DNA of 64,000 nucleotides from Nonomuraea spiralis (lineage in GTDB: Bacteria; Actinomycetota; Actinomycetes; Streptosporangiales; Streptosporangiaceae), in the NCBI RefSeq assembly GCF_014648435.1, contig NZ_BMRC01000002.1, forward strand, positions 62,001 through 126,000, in the 5' to 3' direction. Each line of letters begins with the position of its first letter. Position 1 is the first letter of the stretch. The translations under genes were made by a program, and so were the position numbers. Positions 46,103 to 54,679 of this stretch are shown here, in pieces. The notes under the pieces were generated by a model. It worked only from the letters and a program-made list of their open reading frames with translations, was not told the DNA's origin and did not search any database.

Positions 46103-46879
46103 ATGACGGACCTCTTCGGCGGCGCGGCGCCGTACTACGCCAAGTACCGGGCCGGACACGGCGATCCGGCCATCGACCACCTGGCCCGTGCGTTCGGCGC
46201 GGACGGCGTCGTCCTCGACCTCGGCTGCGGCCCGGGGACGATCGCGATCCCGCTGGCCAGGCGGGTACGCGAGGTCCTGGCCGTCGACCCCGACGAGGAG
46301 ATGCTGGCCGAGGGCCGGCGGCTGGCGGCGGGCGCGCCCGGCCTCCGCTGGCTGCGCGGCGACTCGACGACGCTGCGCGAGTTGCCGCCGTTCGGCCACG
46401 TGGTGATGGGCCGGTCCTTCCACTGGATGGACCGGCGGGCGGTGCTCGCCGACCTGGACGAACTGCTGCCGCCGGGAGGCGTCGTCGCCCTGGTCGGCCC
46501 CACGCGCGACCCGGGCGAGGAGCCGTGGGAGCCGGTCATGCGCCGGGTACGCGAGGAGTTCGGCGTCGGCACCTGGACGGCCGCGGGCTCCTTCCAGCAC
46601 ACCGGCGAGCACCATCACGACGTGCTGGCCCGCTCGCCCTTCTCCGACCTGGAGTCCGGCCGGTACGAGCAGCGCCTCGCCTACGACCTCGACGCCCTGC
46701 TCGGCCTGCAGCTCTCCTACTCCTACACGGCCCCGGCCAGGCTCGGCGACCGGCTGCCCGCGTTCGTCGAGGCGGCCAGGGCCGCCCTGCTGGCCGCCGA
46801 CCCGTCCGGACGCTGGGAACTGGTGACGACGACCGAGGTCATCCTCGCCCGGCGCCCCGCCCCGAGCCGGGCCGCCTGA
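46103..46879 (+). CDS. class I SAM-dependent methyltransferase
   Basis: A 258-aa cytoplasmic methyltransferase (Methyltransf_11/25 type). Motif I VVLDLGCGPGTIAIPLAR, motif II VLAVDPDEEMLAEGRR, LRGDSTTLRELPPF, FHWMDRRAVLADLDELLPPG and GGVVALVG are clear. The substrate is unknown; SFHWMD is common in this actinobacterial group. ATG 46103 is chosen because TATATG (46088-46093) looks like a -10 and would start transcription near this ATG; ATG 46091 overlaps that hexamer. It is divergent from copC, which shares the TATAT sequence. Confidence 0.85.
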   Translation: MTDLFGGAAPYYAKYRAGHGDPAIDHLARAFGADGVVLDLGCGPGTIAIPLARRVREVLAVDPDEEMLAEGRRLAAGAPGLRWLRGDSTTLRELPPFGHVVMGRSFHWMDRRAVLADLDELLPPGGVVALVGPTRDPGEEPWEPVMRRVREEFGVGTWTAAGSFQHTGEHHHDVLARSPFSDLESGRYEQRLAYDLDALLGLQLSYSYTAPARLGDRLPAFVEAARAALLAADPSGRWELVTTTEVILARRPAPSRAA

Positions 46880-46954
46880 GCGGCACCGTACGGCCGGTGA
46901 CCGCTGCCTGTGCCGCGGGTGTTCCGGTCACCCGCGGCTTCTCCGCCCGTGACC

Positions 46955-47797
46955 TCATCGTCCGGGAAGGCGCCTGATCGCCAGACCCGCCACCCGTACG
47001 GCCGCCGCGGGCCACAGCCGGGCCACGCGCCAGGCGGCCCGCCCCGAGGCGGGCGCCACGATCAGCGCCTTGTTCCGCGCCACCCCGCGCAGGATGTCGT
47101 CGGCCAGGGCGTCCACCGGGTAGAGCCGCCCCTGCGCCCGCACCGCCGCGCTTCTCGCGTTCGCGGCCAGCTCGGTCGGGGGCAGCCCGGGGTTGGCGTG
47201 GTCGAGCAGCGGCGTGTCGGTGAACCCCGGGCACACCACGCTCACCCGCACCCCGTACGCCGCCGCCTCGGCCCGCAACGCCAGCGAGAGCCCGACGACG
47301 GCGTGCTTGGTCGCCGTGTACGGCAACATCAGCGGCGCCGGCAGCAGCCCCGCCAGCGAGGCGGTGTTGACGATGTGCCCGAACCCCTGGTCGGCCATGA
47401 TCGGGTAGGCGGCGCGCACACCGTGGACGACGCCGCGCAGGTTCACGTCGATCGTCCGGTCCCAGTGGTCGAGCGACAGCTCACGGGTACGGCCGCCGAC
47501 GGCGATGCCCGCGTTGTTGAACATGAAGTCGAGCCGCCCGCGCTCGGCCCTCACCCGCGTGACCAGCGCGGCCACGGCCCCGGCGTCGGTGACGTCGAGG
47601 CGGGCGAACTCCAGCCCGAAGTCGGCGGCCACCTGCTTGCCCGCCGTCTCGTCCACGTCGGCGATCGTGACCGCCACGCCCCTGCGCCGCAGCTCCCGCG
47701 CGACCGCGCGGCCGATCCCGGAGGCGCCCCCGGTCACCACGGCGGTCCTCACGCGGGACTTTCCCGTGCTCTTCCCTGTGGACCGGGGGGCCGTCAC
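46955..47797 (-). CDS. SDR family NAD(P)-dependent oxidoreductase
   Basis: A 280-aa classical short-chain dehydrogenase. The cofactor motif TGGASGIGRAVAREL, the structural NNAGIAV, and the catalytic set with Ser in NTASLAG and YTATK (Tyr-x-x-x-Lys) are complete, followed by VCPGFTDTPLL. Asp in IADVDE suggests NAD+ preference. GTG 47797 overlaps the stop of the AurF-like gene (GTGA), with GGCGGAG upstream, so both are translated together; an ATG at 47815 is possible. The partner suggests oxidation of a lipid-like alcohol or a product of the diiron enzyme. Confidence 0.9.
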   Translation of the reverse strand: MTAPRSTGKSTGKSRVRTAVVTGGASGIGRAVARELRRRGVAVTIADVDETAGKQVAADFGLEFARLDVTDAGAVAALVTRVRAERGRLDFMFNNAGIAVGGRTRELSLDHWDRTIDVNLRGVVHGVRAAYPIMADQGFGHIVNTASLAGLLPAPLMLPYTATKHAVVGLSLALRAEAAAYGVRVSVVCPGFTDTPLLDHANPGLPPTELAANARSAAVRAQGRLYPVDALADDILRGVARNKALIVAPASGRAAWRVARLWPAAAVRVAGLAIRRLPGR

Positions 47798-48768
47798 CGG
47801 CGAGGCTCCGCCCATATCCCCATGGCCTGCCAGACCTTCCTGCTGACGGCGTTGACCAGCCCGATCTCGGCGCACAGCGCGCGCGTCCGGCCGACCGAGT
47901 CGCGGATCTCCTGCCGGGCGGCCGGGTTGTCGCGGTAGATCGCGGCCACGACGCCGGGCGGGATGCGGAAGTGCCTGATCATCGGGCCGGGCGGCGCGAG
48001 CATGATGCGGGCCATCACCCCGAGCACGACCGGCGAGACCACGCTCAGCAACATCCGGCGGTGGCGGGGCATGCGCGGCACCCGGTCGCGGAGGTAGTGG
48101 CGGGCGAAGGAGATGTGCCTGGCCTCCTCCGCGATGTGGATGCGCATGATGGTCTCTTCCAGCGGGTGGTGGACCTGGCCGTCCTTCAGCACCTTACGCT
48201 GCACGTGGTCGATCGGGTCCTCGCCACCCAGGACGAAGACGAAGAACAGCTCGGTGGAGATCAGCGGGATCCACGGCGCGACCTGGGCGACCAGCGACAG
48301 CGGGCCCGGCATGCCGCGTACGGGGAGCTTCGTACGGTTCACGAACTCCTGGAACATCATCCCGTGATGTCCCTCTTCGATGGTCTCGTGGTAGACGTAC
48401 CGGAACTCGGGTGAGCCGTTCGGCAGGCGGTAGGCGTAGTTGAGCAGGCCGCGTTTGAGCAGGTTCTCGAACTGCAGGCCGATCTTCATGGCGGTGGCGA
48501 CCCGCCACAGGCCGATCCTGGCGCGTACCTCGGGGGAGCGGGTGCGGTACCAGGGGTGGCCGCCCAGTTTGTCGACCTCGGGCAACTCCCAGCGCGGGTC
48601 GGCCTGGTCCACCAGGAACTCCGGGTCGTCCCACGGGATGTCGCGGTAGGGCTCCCAGTGTTTGTCGACCGACGCCTTCGAGAGGCGTTCGACGACCGCT
48701 TCGTAGGCGGCGCGGGTGGCGGCCCTCTCGTCGTTCGCGGCGGTGGTAGAGCTCGGTGCGGTTGTCAT
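47794..48768 (-). CDS. AurF-like diiron oxygenase family protein
   Basis: A 324-aa ferritin-like diiron protein of the AurF (p-aminobenzoate N-oxygenase) family. Ligand-type motifs are visible: E101 in FENLLKRGL, the E-x-x-H pattern in HETIEEGHHGMM (residues 128-138), and the second E-x-x-H-x-x-x-H-like motif in HIAEEARHISFARHYL. A hydrophobic region GVMARIMLAPPG may touch membranes. Substrate is unknown; homologues without an attached biosynthetic cluster are common in mycolata and actinomycetes. It is coupled to the SDR gene, and a TetR gene ends 70 bases upstream on the same strand. GAGGAGAGGAG precedes the ATG. Confidence 0.85.
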   Translation of the reverse strand: MTTAPSSTTAANDERAATRAAYEAVVERLSKASVDKHWEPYRDIPWDDPEFLVDQADPRWELPEVDKLGGHPWYRTRSPEVRARIGLWRVATAMKIGLQFENLLKRGLLNYAYRLPNGSPEFRYVYHETIEEGHHGMMFQEFVNRTKLPVRGMPGPLSLVAQVAPWIPLISTELFFVFVLGGEDPIDHVQRKVLKDGQVHHPLEETIMRIHIAEEARHISFARHYLRDRVPRMPRHRRMLLSVVSPVVLGVMARIMLAPPGPMIRHFRIPPGVVAAIYRDNPAARQEIRDSVGRTRALCAEIGLVNAVSRKVWQAMGIWAEPRR

Positions 48769-48837
48769 CGCGGGTGCTCCTCTCCTCGCGCCAGTAATTG
48801 TACGAAGTATCCAATAGGCGCGGAAGAGTGACCCGGG

Positions 48838-49437
48838 TCACAGGTTCTCGGCGGCCACCCCCAGCTCGGCGGCGACGGCCGTACGGAGGAGGGTGGCGGC
48901 GCGGCGGCGGGAGAGCACCTTGGGATGCACGTGCGTCTGGAGCGCCAGGCCGTCGATGAGCGCGAAGATCCGCCAGACCGCGTCCTCCGGGTCGCCGCAG
49001 GCGAACGCGCCCATGCGCAGGCCGTCCTCGATGATCGAGCGCAGCAGCGAGCGGCCGCACGCGTCGATGCGCCGGGAGATCTCCTCCAGCTCGGAGCTGC
49101 GCATCGCCTCGGCCCAGGCGTCGATCCACAACCGCCACTCGTCGGAGGGCGTGGCCGGCGAACAGCGCCTGAGCAGGGCCCGCAGCCGTTCGAGTGGGCC
49201 GGCCGCGGAGTCCTCGATGTAGGCCAGCGCCTCCAGGTGCAGCCTGGCGGCATGGCCGAACGCCTGCGCGAACAGCCGGTCCTTGGTGTCGAAGTGATAG
49301 AAGAGCAACGCCTGGCTGACGCCCGCCGCCCGGGCGATGTCGAGGGTCCTGGTGTGCCCGAACCCCTGCTCGGCGATCACTTCGCAGGCCGTCTTGAGGA
49401 GGTCTTCGCGCCTTAATCGGCTGAAATCGGGTGTCAC
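48838..49437 (-). CDS. TetR/AcrR family transcriptional regulator
   Basis: A 199-aa repressor-type regulator. The helix-turn-helix reads FGHTRTLDIARAAGVSQALL followed by FYHFDTKDRLFAQAF, the TetR signature. The ligand domain is helical with a Trp/Ala-rich pocket. The GTG start at 49437 has no ribosome site but a TAGAGT hexamer eight bases upstream, suggesting leaderless translation. It precedes the AurF-SDR pair on the same strand and probably regulates it; acyl-CoA binding is a possibility given the genes nearby. Confidence 0.9.
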   Translation of the reverse strand: MTPDFSRLRREDLLKTACEVIAEQGFGHTRTLDIARAAGVSQALLFYHFDTKDRLFAQAFGHAARLHLEALAYIEDSAAGPLERLRALLRRCSPATPSDEWRLWIDAWAEAMRSSELEEISRRIDACGRSLLRSIIEDGLRMGAFACGDPEDAVWRIFALIDGLALQTHVHPKVLSRRRAATLLRTAVAAELGVAAENL

Positions 49438-49448
49438 AGCGAGTAACT

Positions 49449-50804
49449 CTAACTACTGATCAACGGTATTTGTAGGACAAACCGGGCGCCGCGTTCGGAA
49501 GGCTCGATGGTGAGCGTCCCCCCGTGGGCCTCGGCGATCTCGCGGGCGATGGACAGGCCGAGCCCGGTGCCGCCGGCGTCGCGGCGGCGCGAGGCGGCCA
49601 GCCGGGTGAACCGCCGGAAGACGGCCTCGCGCTGGTCGGGGACGATGCCCGCGCCGTCGTCGAGCACCTCCAGCACCGCCTGCCCATCCTGTTCACCCAC
49701 AGTCACAGTGATCATGGTATCCGCGTGTCTCTCGGCGTTGTCGAGCAGGTTCGCCAGCAGCCGGGACAGCCGCAGCGCGTCGCCCTCGACCACCACGCCC
49801 AGGCGCAGGCGCGCCTCCACCCGCTTGCCCTCCCGGCGGCGGCGCAGCTCGTCGGTCACCAGCCCCGAGAGGTCGACCGGCTCGCGCAGGGCGGGCACGC
49901 CGGCCTCCAGCCTGGCCAGGGTCAGCAGGTCGGCGACGATGCTCTGGAGGTGGTCGAGGCTGCCGAGCAACCGCTCGCCGGTCCCGAGCCAGTCGGTCTC
50001 CTCGGGGGCGAGCATCGCCTCCTCGACCTGCGTCCGCATGGCCGCGACCGGGCTGCGCAGGTCGTGGGAGGCGTCGGAGGCGAACCTGCGCTGCTGCTCC
50101 ACCGCGTGTTCGAGCCGGTCGAGCGTGTCGTTCACGGTACGGGCGAGGTCGTCCAGCTCGTCCCGGTGCGCCCCCCTGGGTACCCGGCGTCCGAGGTCGG
50201 TGGCGGTGATCTCGGCCAGTTCGTCCTTGATCGCCGAGACCGGGGCCAGCGCCTTGCGTACGGCCAGCCAGGCCACGAAGGCCGTGAGGGCGGAGAGCAG
50301 CAGCACCCCGAGCGCGGCCGTCAGCGCGTACGCGGGGCTGATGTACCAGGGGAGTTCGGGGGTGTAGGCGTAGACCATCCAGCGTGTGCCGCCGACGTAG
50401 GCGCGGAAGCCCACGGTGATCAGGCAGCGGACGCCGGGCACGCGGTTCGTGCAGGTCTCGGTGTCGAGGCGGACGTCCTCGCCGGCGGCCGCGCTGGAGG
50501 TGAGCGGCGGCTGCCCGGTCAGGCGGGCGCTGGACTGCCGGATCCGGCCGCTCTCGTCCACGACCTGGACGAGGTCGGTGCCCTCGACGGCGGACAGGGG
50601 CCGCAGCCGGGCGGGGGCGTCCCGCTCGACGGCGAAGGCGATGCGGCGCGCGGCGCGCGCGGCCTCCTCGGTGACGAAACCGGTGACCATCGTGCGCACG
50701 ATCGGCGTGAGGAACAGCGCGGTGGCGCCGTAACCGGCCAGCGCGCACAGCAGGGCGGCCAGCGTCAGCCGCCGCCGTACGGACCAGCGCCTGAACACGT
50801 TCAC
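49449..50804 (-). CDS. sensor histidine kinase without adjacent response regulator
   Basis: A 451-aa membrane kinase. Helix 1 (residues 12-35), an extracytoplasmic sensor of about 115 residues with a Cys pair (TCTNRVPGVRCL), helix 2 (155-178), a HAMP linker, dimerisation domain with SHDLRSPV (phosphorylated His), and the ATPase with NLLDNAERHA (N box), DDGAGI (G1) and GTGLGLSIAREIAEAHGG (G2). GTG 50804 follows GGGGGG. No response regulator gene lies next to it: the downstream neighbour is TetR and the upstream neighbour is a divergent acyl-CoA dehydrogenase. It is therefore an orphan kinase in this window. Confidence 0.92.
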   Translation of the reverse strand: MNVFRRWSVRRRLTLAALLCALAGYGATALFLTPIVRTMVTGFVTEEAARAARRIAFAVERDAPARLRPLSAVEGTDLVQVVDESGRIRQSSARLTGQPPLTSSAAAGEDVRLDTETCTNRVPGVRCLITVGFRAYVGGTRWMVYAYTPELPWYISPAYALTAALGVLLLSALTAFVAWLAVRKALAPVSAIKDELAEITATDLGRRVPRGAHRDELDDLARTVNDTLDRLEHAVEQQRRFASDASHDLRSPVAAMRTQVEEAMLAPEETDWLGTGERLLGSLDHLQSIVADLLTLARLEAGVPALREPVDLSGLVTDELRRRREGKRVEARLRLGVVVEGDALRLSRLLANLLDNAERHADTMITVTVGEQDGQAVLEVLDDGAGIVPDQREAVFRRFTRLAASRRRDAGGTGLGLSIAREIAEAHGGTLTIEPSERGARFVLQIPLISS

Positions 50805-50894
50805 GCCATCCCCCCCGGAACCAGGTGATCACAGGTGGCGGGGGTGGCCCTAATTAGTGGAGATTCAGCGGCAAACACGCCCGAAACGCGCTCC

Positions 50895-50907
50895 AGAGCA
50901 TTGCTCT
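50895..50907. promoter_or_regulatory. perfect 13-bp palindrome upstream of the acyl-CoA operon, candidate operator
   Basis: AGAGCA-T-TGCTCT lies between the divergent kinase gene and the acyl-CoA dehydrogenase operon. A -10-like TAGAGT (50930-50935) follows at a distance that would place the palindrome at the -35. TetR-type regulators of fatty-acid genes bind such sites. Confidence 0.45.
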
Positions 50908-50963
50908 ATGCGGGCCGCCGCGACCTGACTAGAGTAAGTGAACACTGATGCCAAGGAGTCGAT

Positions 50964-52130
50964 GTGGACCTTGCAGAGTATCGGCGTGCCGCAGCTGAGT
51001 GGCTGCGGGACAACGTCCCGGCCGACGATCAGTCCGGGGCCGACGCCCTCGCCCGCGCCAAGGAGTTCATGGCCAGGCTCTACGACGCCGGCTACTCCGG
51101 CATCACCTGGCCACGGCAGTGGGGCGGCCAGGGCCTGACGCAGGCCGAGGAGCGCGCCTTCGCCGCCGAGGCCCGTGACCACACCCTCCCCACGTACGTC
51201 TTCTCCATCGGTCTCGGGATGACCGGGCCGACACTGGTGGACCGGGGCACCGACGCGCAGCGCGAGCGTTTCGTCCGGCCGCTGCTGCGCGGGGAGGAGG
51301 TCTGGTGCCAGCTGTTCTCCGAGCCGGGCGCCGGGAGCGACGTGGCCAGCCTCCAGACCCGCGCCGTACGCGACGGCGACACCTGGGTCGTCAACGGCCA
51401 GAAGGTCTGGACCTCGGTCGCCCACCACGCCGACTGGGGCCTGCTGCTGGCCCGTACCGACGTCGAGGTGCCCAAGCACCGGGGCCTGACCATGTTCGTG
51501 GTGGACATGCACCACCCGGGCGTGACGGTCAGGCCGCTCAAGGACATGTCCGGCAGGGCCAACTTCAACGAGATCTTCTTCGACAACGTGACGATCCCCG
51601 ACGAGCACCGGGTGGGCGAGGTCGACGACGGCTGGAGCGTGGCCGTCACCACCCTGCTGCACGAGCGGCTGTCGATCTCCGCCGGTGTCGGCATGGGCGG
51701 CCAGAAGGACAACCCGGCCACCTTCGAGGCGCTGCGCGAGACGCTCGACACCGATGACCCGCTGGTCCGCGACCAGCTCGTCGAACTGCACATCCGCACC
51801 CGCGCCCTGGCGCTGTTCAACCAGCGCCTGGCCCAGGAGACCAGGGCCGGTATCTTCCCCGGTGCCCGCGGCAGCGCCGCCAAGCTGCTGCTGGCCGAGC
51901 TGACCATGTTCCAGGCCGACCTCGCCACGCGGCTGACCGGCCCCGAGTCCGTGGTCGGCGACCACCCGCTGTCCCGGGCGATCTCCCTGGCCCCCGGCAT
52001 GTCGCTGGGCGGCGGCACCAACGAGATCATGCGCAACATCGTCGGCGACCGCGTGCTCGGCCTGCCGCCGGAGCCGAGGATGGACAAGACCGTGCCGTTC
52101 AAGGACCTGAAGGTGGGGACGCAGGGGTGA
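50964..52130 (+). CDS. acyl-CoA dehydrogenase (subunit 1 of a pair)
   Basis: A 388-aa flavoprotein that would introduce the alpha-beta double bond into an acyl-CoA. Family motifs: QLFSEPGAGSDVASLQTRA (FAD/substrate), WVVNGQKVWTSVAHHADWGLLLART, FFDNVTIPDEHRVGE, and the C-terminal LGGGTNEIMRNIVGDRVLGLP. The GTG at 50964 follows AAGGAG at five bases. It is overlapped by a second, shorter dehydrogenase, as in actinobacterial alpha2-beta2 FadE pairs that act on steroid side chains or other bulky acyl-CoAs. Confidence 0.92.
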   Translation: MDLAEYRRAAAEWLRDNVPADDQSGADALARAKEFMARLYDAGYSGITWPRQWGGQGLTQAEERAFAAEARDHTLPTYVFSIGLGMTGPTLVDRGTDAQRERFVRPLLRGEEVWCQLFSEPGAGSDVASLQTRAVRDGDTWVVNGQKVWTSVAHHADWGLLLARTDVEVPKHRGLTMFVVDMHHPGVTVRPLKDMSGRANFNEIFFDNVTIPDEHRVGEVDDGWSVAVTTLLHERLSISAGVGMGGQKDNPATFEALRETLDTDDPLVRDQLVELHIRTRALALFNQRLAQETRAGIFPGARGSAAKLLLAELTMFQADLATRLTGPESVVGDHPLSRAISLAPGMSLGGGTNEIMRNIVGDRVLGLPPEPRMDKTVPFKDLKVGTQG

Positions 52131-53170
52131 AGCTCGTACTCAGCCAGGAACAGCAGCAGCTCCGCGAGGCCGTACGCGGATTCCTGCGCGCCGCCGCGCC
52201 GCTCCGCAAGGCCCGCGAGGGCTACGACCCGCAGGTGTACGCCCGGCTCAACGGCGAGCTCGGCCTGTCCGGCCTGATCGTCCCCGAGGAGTACGGCGGC
52301 GCCGGGGCCGGGCTCGCCGACCTCGCCGTCGCCCTGGAGGAGACCGGCGCCGCGCTGCTGCCCGGCCCCTTCCTCGCCACCCAGTTCGCCGCGCTCGCGC
52401 TCACCCAGGTGCCCGACAAGGAGCTGCTGGGCGGCATCGCCGAGGGCCGAGTCGCCGCCACGCTCGTCCAGCCCGAGCAGGACCTCGCCTTCGACGGCAC
52501 GTCCGTCACCGGCACGCTGCCGCGGGTGTTGTCCGGCGCGGAGGCCGGCGTGCTGCTCGCGCCCGCGCCCGACCCCGCCCCCGGACCTGGCGGCGTGGTG
52601 CTGGTGGCCGTCGACCTGGCCGGTCCCGGCGTCACGCGGACCCCGCTGGAGACGCTCGACCTGACGCGCGGCCAGGCGCGGGTGACCCTGGAACATGCCC
52701 CCGCCCGGGTGCTCGGCCGGCCGCCCGCGGGCAGCGGCATCGGCGACCGGCTGTGCGTCGCGCTCGCCGCCGAGCAACTGGGCGTGCTGCGCGCCTCGCT
52801 GGACGCCATCGTCGCCTACGCCAAGATCCGCGTCGCCTTCGGCCGCTACATCGGCTCCTACCAGGGGGTCAAGCACAAGCTCGCCGACATGCACGGCAAA
52901 CTCGAACAGGCCGAGTCGATCGTCAGGTACGCCGCCTGGGCCGCCGACGAGTCGCCCGGCGAGCTGCCCGGCGCCGCCGCCCTGGCCCAGGCGTACGTGG
53001 GCCGCGCCTGCTTCGAGGTCGCCCGCGACCACCTGCTCCTGCACGGCGGCATCGGTTTCACCTGGGAGCACGACGCGCACCTGTTCTACAAGCGGGCCAA
53101 GGCCGACGAGGTGCTGCTCGGCCCGCCCCGCATCCACCGGGCCCGTCTCGCCGAACTCCTGGAGTTGTAG
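52127..53170 (+). CDS. acyl-CoA dehydrogenase (subunit 2 of a pair)
   Basis: A 347-aa member of the same family, more diverged. LGLSGLIVPEEYGGAGAGLA, LEETGAALLPGPFLAT, FGRYIGSYQGVKHKLADMH (the Q-x-x-K-H-x-x-A-D motif) and LHGGIGFTWEHDAHLFYKRA are typical; the middle domain is shortened and weakly conserved. Its start overlaps the previous stop (GTGA at 52127-52130), which supports a heteromeric enzyme. In known steroid-degrading FadE pairs only one subunit type keeps a full FAD site, so this may be the partner subunit. It is directly followed by the acyl-CoA synthetase gene. Confidence 0.9.
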   Translation: MKLVLSQEQQQLREAVRGFLRAAAPLRKAREGYDPQVYARLNGELGLSGLIVPEEYGGAGAGLADLAVALEETGAALLPGPFLATQFAALALTQVPDKELLGGIAEGRVAATLVQPEQDLAFDGTSVTGTLPRVLSGAEAGVLLAPAPDPAPGPGGVVLVAVDLAGPGVTRTPLETLDLTRGQARVTLEHAPARVLGRPPAGSGIGDRLCVALAAEQLGVLRASLDAIVAYAKIRVAFGRYIGSYQGVKHKLADMHGKLEQAESIVRYAAWAADESPGELPGAAALAQAYVGRACFEVARDHLLLHGGIGFTWEHDAHLFYKRAKADEVLLGPPRIHRARLAELLEL

Positions 53171-54679
53171 ATGGACATCAGCGGCCTTCCCGGCTTCTAC
53201 GCCATCGCCGCCGCCGACCCGGGCCGCGTCGCCGTGATCGACACCGACGGCTCCGAGACCACGTACGGCGACCTGCTGGCCAGGGTCAACCAGGTGTCCC
53301 ACGGCCTGCGGGCCCGGGGGCTCGGCAAGGGCGACGTGGTCGCGGGCGTGTTGCCCAACGGCATCGACGCCGTCGTCATGCTCATGGCGACCGGTCAGAT
53401 CGGCCTCTACTACGTGCCGATCAACTGGCATCTCACCGAGGCCGAGGTGGCCTACATCCTGTCCGACTGCGACGCCGGGATCGTGGTCACCGACGCGGCG
53501 CACGCCGTGCCCGGCGGGGAGATCGGCACGTCCGGGCTGGCCGAGGGGCAGCCGGTCGAGGCGCCCGCCGAACGTACGGCCGGGGCGGTCATGTGGTACA
53601 CCTCCGGCACCACCGGCTTCCCCAAGGGCGTGCAGCGCAGGCTGCCCGACGCCGAGCCGGAGGCCATCGTGCCGCTGTACGTCTGGTTCCTCGGCGAGGT
53701 CGTCGACCTCACGCCGGGCGACGCCGTGCACCTGGTGACCTCGCCGATGTACCACTCGGCGCCGTGTGCCCACACCCAGTTCGCGCTGCACCTCGGGCAC
53801 ACCGTGGTGATCACGCCCAGGTTCGACCCGGTCGACATCCTGGAGCTGATCGAACGCCACCACGTCTCCAACGCCATGATGGTGCCGACCATGTTCCACC
53901 GGATGCTCCAGCTCCCCGAGGACGTCCGGGCCAAGTACGACGTGTCGAGCCTGCGCCAGGTCATCCACACCGCCGCCGCCTGCCCGGTCGCCGTCAAACA
54001 GGCGATCATGGACTGGTGGGGCCCGGTGCTGTACGAGTACTACGGCTCGACCGAGTCCGCCATCGCCTTCTCCGTCAAACCCCTCGACTGGCTGGCCAGG
54101 CCCGGCACGGTGGGCCGCCCCGCGCCGACGTTCGAGGCCAGGATCTGCGACGAGAACGGCGCGGACCTGCCACCGGGCGAGCCCGGCATGATCTACGTCA
54201 AGTCGTCCATGGGCTCCTTCGAGTACCGCAAGGACCCGGCCAAGACGGCCGCCAGCATGCTGGGCGACTGGTACACCCCCGGCGACATCGGCTACCTCGA
54301 CGAGGACGGCTACCTGTTCCTGTGCGACCGGCGCACCGACCTGATCGTCTCCGGTGGCGTGAACATCTACCCCGCCGAGATCGAGGCCGCGCTGCTGGAG
54401 CATCCCGCGGTGGCCGACGTGGCCGTCATCGGCGTGCCCGACGAGGAGTGGGGCCACAACGTCGTCGCCCTCGTGCAGCCCGCCGAGGGCGTCGAGCCGG
54501 GCCCCGCGCTCACCGCCGAGCTGCTCGAACACTGCGGGCCGCGGATCGCCAGGTTCAAGCACCCGAAGGTCGTCGAGTACCGCGACCGGCTCCCGCGTAC
54601 GCCCACCGGCAAGCTGTCACGCTCGAAGGTGCGCGAGGGCTACCTCGCGGAGGCGGGGAAGACCAGCTCCTCGCTGTAG
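53171..54679 (+). CDS. acyl-CoA synthetase (FadD-like)
   Basis: A 502-aa ANL-superfamily ligase that adenylates a carboxylic acid and transfers it to CoA. The P-loop is WYTSGTTGFPKGVQ, then YEYYGSTES, GDIGYLDEDGYLFLCDRRTD and the C-terminal hinge and catalytic Lys region RTPTGKLSRSKVRE. The ATG follows the previous stop without a gap. The order dehydrogenase-dehydrogenase-synthetase forms a compact catabolic operon for one acyl substrate. The 3' end overlaps the C45 gene by 40 bases tail to tail. Confidence 0.93.
   Translation: MDISGLPGFYAIAAADPGRVAVIDTDGSETTYGDLLARVNQVSHGLRARGLGKGDVVAGVLPNGIDAVVMLMATGQIGLYYVPINWHLTEAEVAYILSDCDAGIVVTDAAHAVPGGEIGTSGLAEGQPVEAPAERTAGAVMWYTSGTTGFPKGVQRRLPDAEPEAIVPLYVWFLGEVVDLTPGDAVHLVTSPMYHSAPCAHTQFALHLGHTVVITPRFDPVDILELIERHHVSNAMMVPTMFHRMLQLPEDVRAKYDVSSLRQVIHTAAACPVAVKQAIMDWWGPVLYEYYGSTESAIAFSVKPLDWLARPGTVGRPAPTFEARICDENGADLPPGEPGMIYVKSSMGSFEYRKDPAKTAASMLGDWYTPGDIGYLDEDGYLFLCDRRTDLIVSGGVNIYPAEIEAALLEHPAVADVAVIGVPDEEWGHNVVALVQPAEGVEPGPALTAELLEHCGPRIARFKHPKVVEYRDRLPRTPTGKLSRSKVREGYLAEAGKTSSSL

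Noticed and set aside
51092..54562. A 1156-codon open frame on the minus strand opposite the acyl-CoA operon
   Set aside because: It is the reverse shadow of two dehydrogenases and a synthetase with complete family motifs; its own translation shows no domain.
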